Source of the DNA: Flavobacterium potami | Lineage (GTDB): Bacteria; Bacteroidota; Bacteroidia; Flavobacteriales; Flavobacteriaceae | Direction of reading: 5' to 3' | DNA: 64,000 bases | Assembly: GCF_020026915.1 (NCBI RefSeq) | Contig: NZ_JAINUY010000002.1 | Coordinates: forward strand, 62,001-126,000 | Shown here: piece by piece, positions 7,375 to 14,999 of the stretch | How the letters are laid out: every line of letters begins with the position of its first letter | Position numbering within the stretch: the first letter of the stretch is position 1 | Program-made: the position numbers and the translations under genes | Notes under the pieces: model-generated | Told to the model about the DNA's origin: nothing | The model's input: only the letters and a program-made list of their open reading frames with translations | Databases searched by the model: none

Positions 7375-8929
7375 TAGGTTGATTTGGTATATAGTTTTTT
7401 AATGGCTTTTTTAAATCTATTGCTATTGGTGTACTTTCGTTGGCATAATAATCGATAAAAGTTACAGCTGCAGCTTTATAAAGATTCAGTTTTCCAGCAG
7501 CGATTGCGAACGTAATCTTTCCGTCAACTTCTTTTATTGTCACTTTTTCAACGATTTTTGTGGCATCGTTGATATCGATTTTCGAAACATGTTCGCCTCC
7601 ATAAACTACCATATAGCGAACCTTTGTATTCAGCGGACTTTTGAATGTAAAGTTATATTTAATACTGTCTTTATTGTATTCCAATATTTTTGGCGTATCG
7701 ATAATGACATGTCTCAAATTAGGAACTGCAGCAGGAAGTGCAGGGTATTTATATTGATTTTCTTCTAAGTGACGAACCACATCAAAGTTTTTTCCCATGA
7801 ACCATTTTGAACTGAAATAGGCACTTCCAGAAACATTTTTGAAAGTTCTTAAGAAATCAACTTGGGTCGGTATTTCAGTCATGTAATTCCAGTTTTTGTC
7901 ACCATCTCCTCTAATTTTGTAAGAGGCATGACCAATATAAATAGCGGTATTGTTTGAGTTTTCAGACCACCATTTTACCAATTTAGAATAAGAAGCCCTC
8001 GGATTATTCATGCTCCAATACAATTGAGGCAAAATGTAATCAATCCATTTTTGGTCCATCCATAACATCGGGTCGGCGTATAAATCATCATAATTTGAGG
8101 TCGATTGTGTTTCAGAACCTCTTGGATCCTGAGATTTATTTCTCCAAACGCCAAACGGACTAATTCCGAATTGAACCCACGGTTTACTGTCTTTGATTGT
8201 TGTTGAAATCGTGTGTACAAAATTGCTCACATTTGCACGACGCCAATCGGCACGACTTAAACCTGCGCCATATTTTAGGTAAGAAGCATTATCATTAAAT
8301 GTTTTTCCAGGAACAGCATAAGGATAAAAATAATCATCAAAATGAATCGCATCGATATCATATTTATCAACGACTTCTTTAACCACTTTGGTTAAATGAG
8401 CCTGAACTTCTGGCAAAGCAGGATCGTAATAATATTTTCCACCATATTCGATCATCCATTCCGGATGTTTAAAAAGATCGTGATTTGGACTTAAAAGGTT
8501 TTTATTCAAATCGAAAGTAGCGCGATACGGATTCAACCACGCATGAAATTCAAAACCTCTATTATGTGCCTGTTCAATCATCCACTCCAGTGCATCGTAA
8601 TACGGATTTGGAGCCAAGCCTTCTTTTCCTGTCAAAAATCTTGACCAAGGTGCAAAATCTGAAGGATAAATCGCATCTCCAACACTTCGAACCTGAACAA
8701 TGACAGCATTATAATTTAGTTTTTTGTAAGCTTCTAAAATTTCAAGATAATCAGCTTTTTCTTTTTCAACATTATCGATACTTGTTTTTGGCCAGTCAAT
8801 GTTTACGACGGTTGCAATCCAGACACCTCTGAACTCGTTTTTAGGATGCATGTTTTTTTCCTGCGCAGAAATCGAAGTAAAGAAAAATGTAAATAAAAGA
8901 AATAATATTAAGTGCTGATTTTTATGCAT
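7361..8929 (-). CDS. Exported family 10-like glycosylhydrolase (GHL10/DUF187)
   Basis: The protein has 522 residues and a signal peptide (LILFLLFTFFFTSISAQ). The mature part opens with EFRGVWIATVVNIDWP, the hallmark of the GHL10 (DUF187, YngK-like) family, and continues with PYRATFDLN and HFDDYFYPY, acidic-residue motifs of a TIM-barrel glycosidase. A C-terminal domain of about 120 residues resembles a fibronectin-like or sugar-binding module. The exact substrate of GHL10 proteins is not established; some are linked to denuded peptidoglycan glycans. Placement directly before ampG and after anmK supports a cell wall substrate in the periplasm or at the outer surface. Confidence 0.85.
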   Translation of the reverse strand: MHKNQHLILFLLFTFFFTSISAQEKNMHPKNEFRGVWIATVVNIDWPKTSIDNVEKEKADYLEILEAYKKLNYNAVIVQVRSVGDAIYPSDFAPWSRFLTGKEGLAPNPYYDALEWMIEQAHNRGFEFHAWLNPYRATFDLNKNLLSPNHDLFKHPEWMIEYGGKYYYDPALPEVQAHLTKVVKEVVDKYDIDAIHFDDYFYPYAVPGKTFNDNASYLKYGAGLSRADWRRANVSNFVHTISTTIKDSKPWVQFGISPFGVWRNKSQDPRGSETQSTSNYDDLYADPMLWMDQKWIDYILPQLYWSMNNPRASYSKLVKWWSENSNNTAIYIGHASYKIRGDGDKNWNYMTEIPTQVDFLRTFKNVSGSAYFSSKWFMGKNFDVVRHLEENQYKYPALPAAVPNLRHVIIDTPKILEYNKDSIKYNFTFKSPLNTKVRYMVVYGGEHVSKIDINDATKIVEKVTIKEVDGKITFAIAAGKLNLYKAAAVTFIDYYANESTPIAIDLKKPLKNYIPNQPNENR

Positions 8930-8971
8930 TTCAAATGTTTATTTTAACAAGAATCAAAAATAGTTTTTTTC

Positions 8972-9108
8972 CGCCACGAATTCACGAATTATTTTTTTTA
9001 ATGATCGCGCGTTTTTTCGCCACGAATTCACGAATTTTTATTTTCTCAAAGTATAGGAAAAAATTAATTCGTGAATTACTTCGTCTGTCCCTTCGGTCGA
9101 GTCGTGGC
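8972..9108. repeat. Family G repeats (CGCCACGAATTCACGAATT) before GHL10 gene
   Basis: Two direct copies of CGCCACGAATTCACGAATT lie at 8972-8990 and 9018-9036, and an inverted, longer copy ends at 9108 (AATTCGTGAATTACTTCG then GTCGTGGC). They fill the gap between anmK and the GHL10 gene. The same words recur at 17908-18058, 23179-23226, 29718-29847 and 48825-48970. Confidence 0.8.
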
Positions 9109-9116
9109 TATCTTTT

Positions 9117-10325
9117 TTAATCTGGAAACGAAATTTTTCCCATTGTTACTGATGGAATTCCTTTGCTGTTTCCGAAATTATAATCGCCTCCAGAAACGGT
9201 TTCATTTGCCAAAAGCGCAAATAAAACGGCTTCTTTCGCATCGCTTAAAATGCCCAAATCGTCGCTGGTATGAAACTGGCAAGGCAATAATTCCTTTAGC
9301 CATTTTACTAACAACGGATTATTTGTTCCGCCTCCAGACATATAAATATGAAACTCTTCTGCTGGAATTAGAGTGTTTTCTATTGTGAAATAAATCGCTT
9401 GTGCAATTGTTTCGGCGCTTAAACGAGTTAAAGTTGCCAGCAAATCTGATGCCGAAATGTTTTCTAATTTTAATTTTACTAAAGCCGACTGCACAAAATC
9501 GAAATTAAATAATTCTTGTCCAATTGATTTTGGGAAGCTTTTCTGGAAGAAATCATCTTTTTTAAGTTGGTTTAAAAGCTCTTGATTTACAATTCCTTGT
9601 TGCGCGATTTGGGCATCTTTATCGTAACTTTTTTCAGGGAAATAATGTTTGGTAAAAATGTCGATTAAGGTATTTGCCGTTCCAGTATCGGTTACAAAAA
9701 CTTCCTCGGCGTTTAGCGAAGCTGGTAGATATGTATAATTCCCGATTCCGCCCATGTTGAGCATGATTCTGTTTTCGCCTTTTTTTCCAAACAACAAATA
9801 ATCGCCATAAACCGCCAAAGGTGCACCTTCGCCACCAGCCGCAACGTGTTTTTGTCTAAAATCTGAAAGTGTAATAATTCCCGTTTTTACCGCAATATGA
9901 TCGCCGTCTCCAATTTGTAAAGTCGCATTTGGAAATTTTTCCTGCTGATGCAAAAACTTCGGAGCGTGTAAAACCGTTTGTCCGTGCGAAGCAATTAAAT
10001 CTACTTCGCTTGACGAAATATTCCATTTTTTCAAACAATCGTTAATCATGTCGCTGTGCAATATTCCAATCCACTCATTTAATAAAGCCAAATGCTGAAA
10101 ATCGATTGTTCTTTGAGCAAATACTTTTCTGATTTCATTTTTAAGGTTTTCAGAATAAGAAATCGTTTCAAATTCTAGGATTTTTACATCGGTATTTTCG
10201 CCAGAACCAGAAACATCGCATAAAGCAATATCAAGTCCGTCGAGTGAAGTTCCAGACATTAAACCCAATATTTTTCGGGTTTCTTTTTGAGCTATATTAT
10301 AAAGTGCGGTTATATTTTTATTCAT
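9117..10325 (-). CDS. anmK: Anhydro-N-acetylmuramic acid kinase
   Basis: This 402-residue enzyme of the AnmK family converts anhydroMurNAc and ATP to MurNAc-6-phosphate in the cytoplasm. Visible family motifs are ILGLMSGTSLDGLDIALCDV near the N-terminus, LIASHGQTVLHAP, LNMGGIGNYTYLP, and DTGTANTLIDIF, all in the expected order for the sugar kinase/Hsp70-like fold. It is the first gene of the salvage block with nagZ and ampG. The next enzyme of the classical route, MurQ etherase, is not in the window. The start at 10325 gives a short N-terminal extension before the core motif. Confidence 0.93.
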   Translation of the reverse strand: MNKNITALYNIAQKETRKILGLMSGTSLDGLDIALCDVSGSGENTDVKILEFETISYSENLKNEIRKVFAQRTIDFQHLALLNEWIGILHSDMINDCLKKWNISSSEVDLIASHGQTVLHAPKFLHQQEKFPNATLQIGDGDHIAVKTGIITLSDFRQKHVAAGGEGAPLAVYGDYLLFGKKGENRIMLNMGGIGNYTYLPASLNAEEVFVTDTGTANTLIDIFTKHYFPEKSYDKDAQIAQQGIVNQELLNQLKKDDFFQKSFPKSIGQELFNFDFVQSALVKLKLENISASDLLATLTRLSAETIAQAIYFTIENTLIPAEEFHIYMSGGGTNNPLLVKWLKELLPCQFHTSDDLGILSDAKEAVLFALLANETVSGGDYNFGNSKGIPSVTMGKISFPD

Positions 10326-10494
10326 TTAAAATGAGGTTTTATAGAAGTCAGTTTATTGATAACGCTAAAATGGGATTATTTTGGATATAAAGTTATAGAT
10401 TTAAGACAATTTTTATTTTTGACCATCATTTAAGTAAATAAAGATTTGTGATATAAATCTTAAAAATTAAAATCCAAACTTACTGCCTTTTCTA

Positions 10495-10502
10495 TATATT
10501 TG
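10495..10502 (+). promoter_or_regulatory. Candidate -7 box of the lemA operon
   Basis: The bases TATATTTG match the TAnnTTTG consensus and lie 28 bases before the lemA ATG. No clear -33 element was found. Confidence 0.4.
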
Positions 10503-10530
10503 CTCATAACCAATTCAAAAAATTAAAACC

Positions 10531-11088
10531 ATGTTTGTTATTATAGGACTTTTTGTTTTCCTTTTTATTATCGGAATCGTAATCTACAATTCACTTATCG
10601 GAAAAAGAAATCAGGTTACCAATGCTTTCTCTGCGATTGATGTGATGCTGAAAAAACGTTTCGATTTGATTCCGAATCTTGTGGAAGTTGTAAAACAATA
10701 CACGAATTACGAACAAAGCACTTTAACTAAAATCGTTGAACTTCGCGCCAAAGCAACTTCAGGTAATTTAACCGACGAAGAGAAAGCGAGTTTAGATACT
10801 GAATTAAGTTCTGCTGTAAAAGGTTTGATGGTAACAGTTGAAAATTATCCTGATTTGAAAGCCAATACCAATTTCTTAAATTTACAGACGACTTGGACAG
10901 AAAGTGAAGAACAAATTGCCGCTGCGAGAAGAACTTACAATTCTGTAGTGACAGATTATAACAATGCCATTATGATGTTTCCTGGCAATATGTTTGCAGG
11001 AATGTTGGGTTACACTAAAATTGATGTGCTGTCAACTCCAGAAGAAGAGCGTAAAAATATTAGTGCAAAAGAACTATTCAATAATTAA
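10531..11088 (+). CDS. lemA: LemA family protein
   Basis: This 185-residue protein has one N-terminal membrane helix (VIIGLFVFLFIIGIVIYNSL) followed by the conserved LemA segment with RNQVTNAFSAIDVMLKKR and FDLIPNLVEVVKQY. The rest is a helical bundle with the family motif ARRTYNSVVTDYN and the end motif FPGNMFAGMLGY. LemA proteins are inner membrane anchored; their function is unclear. Its stop codon overlaps the start of the DUF3137 gene by one base, a tight coupling that implies the two products work together. Confidence 0.93.
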   Translation: MFVIIGLFVFLFIIGIVIYNSLIGKRNQVTNAFSAIDVMLKKRFDLIPNLVEVVKQYTNYEQSTLTKIVELRAKATSGNLTDEEKASLDTELSSAVKGLMVTVENYPDLKANTNFLNLQTTWTESEEQIAAARRTYNSVVTDYNNAIMMFPGNMFAGMLGYTKIDVLSTPEEERKNISAKELFNN

Positions 11089-12044
11089 TGGATTCAGAAG
11101 TAAATTCGAAAGCCAATCTGCAGGAAATACTGAATACCTTAGAAGTTGATCGAAAAAAAATAGCCGAAACGTATCAAACCTGTTACATTTTAATTGGCCT
11201 TGCGGTATTGATTTTAGTTATTGGATTCATCATCCGATTTGTTCCGTTGGGAATTATTGGTTGCTTAGTTCCTATAATTATTGCGATTGTAATCTATTTG
11301 CGAATAGAAAAAGATGCTGTAAAATACAAAGATGCTTATAAGATAAATGTTGTTGGAGCAGCGTTAAAAGATATTAACGAAACGTTGACTATTACTCCAT
11401 ATAATGGACTTCCGCAATATGAGTTTATAAGTTCAGAACTTTTTACAACAAGACCTGATCGTTATAAAACTCAGGATTTAATAAGCGGAACAGCCGATAA
11501 AACATCATTTTGGTTTGCCGAAGTTCATGCCGAATACAAAACGGAAACTCGCGACAAAAATGGAACAAAAACAACTTGGCATACCATTTTTAAGGGAATT
11601 ATTTTTGTAGCTGATTTCAATAAAAACTTTAATGTTTCGACTATTGTGCGTCCAAAAGGTATTGCAGATGCCATTGGTTCGTGGTTTTCGAAAAACGTTT
11701 TCAGTTTTGGCAACTCCGAGTTAGTACATTTAGAAAACACAGTTTTTGACGAAATATTTGTTACCTATTCCAAAAATCAAATTGAGGCGCGCTATATTCT
11801 AACACCAGCTATGATGGAAAGAATTTTAGATTTAAACAAAAAATCTGATGATACAATTTCGGTATCGTTTATAAATTCTAAAATGTATATTGCTTTCCCG
11901 TTGTCTCATAATTACTTCGAACCACCAATTCATTCTTCACTTTTAGCTCCAGATTTGCTTACCGATGATCTTTCGATAGTGAAATTTATGCATGATATTG
12001 TTCATGAACTGGATTTGAATACTAGGATTTGGGGGAAGGAGTAA
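11088..12044 (+). CDS. DUF3137 membrane protein paired with LemA
   Basis: The protein has 318 residues with a cytoplasmic N-terminal helix, two adjacent membrane helices at about 29-47 and 50-67, and a long soluble C-terminal domain. The arrangement and motifs such as TTWHTIFKGIIFVADFNKNF fit DUF3137, a family often found beside lemA. Translation starts on the last base of the lemA stop (TAATG), so expression is coupled. The function is unknown; a membrane complex with LemA is inferred from the overlap. Confidence 0.85.
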   Translation: MDSEVNSKANLQEILNTLEVDRKKIAETYQTCYILIGLAVLILVIGFIIRFVPLGIIGCLVPIIIAIVIYLRIEKDAVKYKDAYKINVVGAALKDINETLTITPYNGLPQYEFISSELFTTRPDRYKTQDLISGTADKTSFWFAEVHAEYKTETRDKNGTKTTWHTIFKGIIFVADFNKNFNVSTIVRPKGIADAIGSWFSKNVFSFGNSELVHLENTVFDEIFVTYSKNQIEARYILTPAMMERILDLNKKSDDTISVSFINSKMYIAFPLSHNYFEPPIHSSLLAPDLLTDDLSIVKFMHDIVHELDLNTRIWGKE

Positions 12045-12074
12045 AGAAGTTACAAGTTTTCAAATCTTTTAAAT

Positions 12075-13493
12075 ATGTTTCATTTTATAATGCAAAGGAT
12101 ATTTATTCTGTTATTATTGTTCGCTTTCTCAAAAGTAAAATCACAGGATTTTGCAGATAAAATTGTTATATCAAGGATTGTTTATGTAAATCAGTTTGGT
12201 GATGATGAAACTGAGAAAGTGTATAAAATAGAGAAGAAGGAAATAAATTCGCAAAAATCTATTTCAAAGTTGTTGTCAGAATTGAATAAATCTGATGATA
12301 GTACTCAACTATTGCAAAAATTTAAAATAGACATTAATTACATAAAGAATAGCCCTGAAAAATTATTGAGTTTATATAAAAACGAAAATAAAATTGCATG
12401 GAATTCACAACAAAAAGAATATGCTTATAAAGTCTTAAAAGATTTGAATCTATACAATTCATTATTAAATTCTTATTTAAATAACGGATGTTGCTATACA
12501 ATGCATAATTTTTATAGAGCTCAATTTTTGATTGAAGTTTTTAAAGATGATGCATTGATAAAGACTTTTAAATCAAGAAAAGCGGTTTGGGGTTTTATTA
12601 TGCCTTATCAAGATGTTTTAGGTAGCATGAATTACAATTTTGAGATTGATAAACAAATTGAAAAATTATTTAAAATCAAGTCAAAAACCAAAGCGCCTCT
12701 TGAAGGAGCGGAGTTGTTGCGATATTTGGTTAATAAAATAATTGATAATAATATGCAGGAGCTTTATAAATTATCTGCATATGATTATTTGACAGAAATT
12801 AATGAATTAAAAACAGATTTTGAAGTTTTGTCTTTTGAAGAAATGTATGGGAGGGGAAGATATATTTGGAATGAGGCAAAAACATTTAAGATAAGATTAA
12901 AAAACAAGGACATGTTTCCCAATGTGTATATTAATTTTTTGGCTTCAAAAACAGGCCAATCTATTTATTCAAGAGACTCTATAAAATCAGATTATAAAGA
13001 AATTGTAAAAAGAGTTCAGTCTGTAAAATTTATTAAAGATTATTTGAACTCAAATCCAACAACAATTCTTGATATTTACTATTTCAACAATAGCGGCATT
13101 AATGCTTATAATATTGATGGAGTGAATAAAAACCCTGTAGAATGGAAAAAGCAAGATGATTATATTAAAAGCTTAGAATGGGAGAAAGAACATGGTATCA
13201 ACTTAACTTTTGATGTTAATAAAGCGGTAAAAACAGCGGAAAGAAATAATTGTGGTTGTAACTATAGGTTTAGTCAGGACTTTATAGAAAAAGCAATTTT
13301 CTTTGAATTAACTGATGAATCTAAAAATGAAAATTCGATCTGGTTTTTATTGCCAGATGATACTGTTTTGTTGTATATAATGTCAGGACAAAAAGTACTT
13401 TATCATAGCTATTCGGAATTTGGGGAATATACAGGAATACAATATCCTTGTGTGTTATTTGATACTGATGGAAAGAGTATTAATAAAAAATGA
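12075..13493 (+). CDS. Exported protein of unknown function
   Basis: This 472-residue protein carries a signal peptide (MQRIFILLLLFAFSKVKSQ) with a likely cleavage after KSQ. The signal suggests translation may begin at the second ATG (12090). No family was recognised. The mature part is lysine- and asparagine-rich and ends in a compact segment containing NNCGCNYRF and LLPDDTVLLYIMSGQKVLY. There are about five cysteines, including the pairs NGCCYT and CGC, so disulfides or metal binding are possible. It follows the DUF3137 gene by 30 bases on the same strand. Base composition is more AT-rich than neighbouring genes, which may mark it as accessory. Confidence 0.75.
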   Translation: MFHFIMQRIFILLLLFAFSKVKSQDFADKIVISRIVYVNQFGDDETEKVYKIEKKEINSQKSISKLLSELNKSDDSTQLLQKFKIDINYIKNSPEKLLSLYKNENKIAWNSQQKEYAYKVLKDLNLYNSLLNSYLNNGCCYTMHNFYRAQFLIEVFKDDALIKTFKSRKAVWGFIMPYQDVLGSMNYNFEIDKQIEKLFKIKSKTKAPLEGAELLRYLVNKIIDNNMQELYKLSAYDYLTEINELKTDFEVLSFEEMYGRGRYIWNEAKTFKIRLKNKDMFPNVYINFLASKTGQSIYSRDSIKSDYKEIVKRVQSVKFIKDYLNSNPTTILDIYYFNNSGINAYNIDGVNKNPVEWKKQDDYIKSLEWEKEHGINLTFDVNKAVKTAERNNCGCNYRFSQDFIEKAIFFELTDESKNENSIWFLLPDDTVLLYIMSGQKVLYHSYSEFGEYTGIQYPCVLFDTDGKSINKK

Positions 13494-13578
13494 TTTATTG
13501 CAATAAATCACTGCAAAATAATTATAAAACGTTATTTTGAGAAAAGATAAACGAAGGTAAATTTCCAGCTAGTTTGTC

Positions 13579-13740
13579 ATTTCGAGGAACGAGAAATCAC
13601 ACTAGAAATTCGACAAAGATTGGTGATTCTCTTTACGGAATCCCGCGTGTGATTTCTCCTTACGTCGAAATGAGAAGATTGGGGAGATTTGTTGTGGGAA
13701 TATTAGGTTTCATAAGACTTCGACTACGCTCAGGGTGACA
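13579..13740. repeat. Dispersed inverted repeat, family F, plus a family E half copy
   Basis: Arms at 13579-13602 and 13648-13672 (CATTTCGAGGAACGAGAAAT against TTTCTCCTTACGTCGAAATG) form an imperfect stem around 45 bases. A family E half-arm CTTCGACTACGCTCAGGGTG follows at 13718-13740, and CTAAG-type family I words occupy 13750-13785. The gap between 13494 and 13785 holds no gene that I can support. Confidence 0.8.
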
Positions 13741-13785
13741 ATTGGGAAACCTCAGAACCTTAGTGCCTTAGTATCTTAGAACCTT

Positions 13786-14598
13786 TTATTTAAGCACAAA
13801 TTCATTCTCTTTCAACTTCTTCAAAACCGCCGCAATAATCTTAGAACGACATTCTGAATTTTCGTTATAAGGCCCTGTTTTAACCCAATATCTGATATTT
13901 AAATGGACAATACCACCACCAGCGACATCAGTAATTACGGCAGCATTTTCATGATCTTTTTCTGTAACCTCTTCACTATTTCCTAAAACTTCTTTTACGA
14001 GTTCGATGGCTCGTGTATAATCAGAACCATATTCGAGTCCGACGGTGAAAGTTTGGAGTAGAAAACCTTCGCTGTTATAGTTAATAAGGGTGTTTTTTAT
14101 AAGAAGCGCGTTTGGAATATAAATGATTTTAGAATCGCTTTTGACTTCGGTATCGCGAAGATTAAGGTTGATGACTTCGCCTTTTACGCCGTTGCTTTCA
14201 ATAATATCACCAATAGAAAATGGTCTTTTAAAAGCTAGTAGAATTCCGGCAAGGAAATTTTCGCCAATATCTTTAAGTGCAAAACCAATTACAAAAGCTG
14301 AAATTCCCGCACCTGCAAGCATGCTTTGTGCCACGCCTTCGAGACCAATAATTCGGAACATAAACAAGATTCCGATAATGATCAAAACCGATTTAATTAA
14401 ACGGGCAATAAAAGTTGCCAAAAGACGATCGTGCATTCTGGCTTTGAGTCGGTTTCCGGCAAAAATACCGATACGGCTTGCAATAAACCAAGAAACGAGA
14501 ACGACCAAAATGGCCAGAATAAATTTTGGCGTAAGATCGACAATGCTATTGTAATAACCTTCGAGGTGGTTGATGACGTCCTGAAAGAAATTTTCCAT
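13786..14598 (-). CDS. MscS-family mechanosensitive ion channel
   Basis: From the ATG at 14598 the product is 270 residues (MENFFQDVINHLEGYY). It shows two to three membrane helices, the third being glycine/alanine-rich (AQSMLAGAGISAFVIGFALK), which is the pore-lining helix TM3 of MscS, and then the beta domain motif KRPFSIGDIIESNGVKGEV. Such channels open under membrane tension and protect against hypo-osmotic shock. The frame stays open to an earlier ATG at 14655, but that stretch is poorly structured and overlaps the repeat, so the shorter start is preferred. It is a single gene with repeats on both sides. Confidence 0.9.
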   Translation of the reverse strand: MENFFQDVINHLEGYYNSIVDLTPKFILAILVVLVSWFIASRIGIFAGNRLKARMHDRLLATFIARLIKSVLIIIGILFMFRIIGLEGVAQSMLAGAGISAFVIGFALKDIGENFLAGILLAFKRPFSIGDIIESNGVKGEVINLNLRDTEVKSDSKIIYIPNALLIKNTLINYNSEGFLLQTFTVGLEYGSDYTRAIELVKEVLGNSEEVTEKDHENAAVITDVAGGGIVHLNIRYWVKTGPYNENSECRSKIIAAVLKKLKENEFVLK

Positions 14599-14649
14599 AA
14601 TTGTAAAAGGCATAAAATGTTTAAAATTGTTGAGTGATTCTTTTTTTTT

Positions 14650-14800
14650 AAACACATAGAAACATAGTTTTTCTTTGCGAGTAGAGGCATTTCATTTACT
14701 TAAATTCACATAGTTTAACGTAAAGTGCTATGTGTTAAAATCTAAATTTTTTCAACTGTTCTCAGAATTTAAAGAAATAAATCTATGTTTCTATGTGTTT
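14650..14800. repeat. Nested inverted repeat, family C (AAACACATAGAAACATAG)
   Basis: The arms AAACACATAGAAACATAG (14650-14667) and its exact complement (14783-14800) enclose a smaller pair, CACATAG at 14707-14713 and CTATGTG at 14728-14734. A second copy with the same outer and inner layout is at 40208-40345. The remainder of the gap to 15000 holds only a promoter-like box. Confidence 0.85.
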
Positions 14801-14946
14801 AAAAATTTTTACCCAACTTGGCAAAACTTTAAAATTAGTTTTTTAGTGAGATTCAGCCTTTACAGGATTCTCTCAGAATTTTATAAAATATGACGAAGTT
14901 GTTATATAAATTCCCAAAATAGAATCGTTTTGCCTTGCGATATTTT

Positions 14947-14954
14947 TATCTTTG
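14947..14954 (+). promoter_or_regulatory. Candidate -7 box for the FAD/Fe-S dehydrogenase gene
   Basis: TATCTTTG matches the TAnnTTTG consensus and lies 45 bases before the ATG. A TTTTG further upstream is too close for the usual 19-21 base spacing. Confidence 0.35.
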
Positions 14955-14999
14955 TGTTCTGAGTTTTTTCAGGAAATATTTTTATAAAAAGCACATTAC

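Noticed and set aside
9071..9388. Open frame of 105 codons on the plus strand
   Set aside because: It runs antisense across the anmK end and repeat words; the anmK frame has clear motifs.
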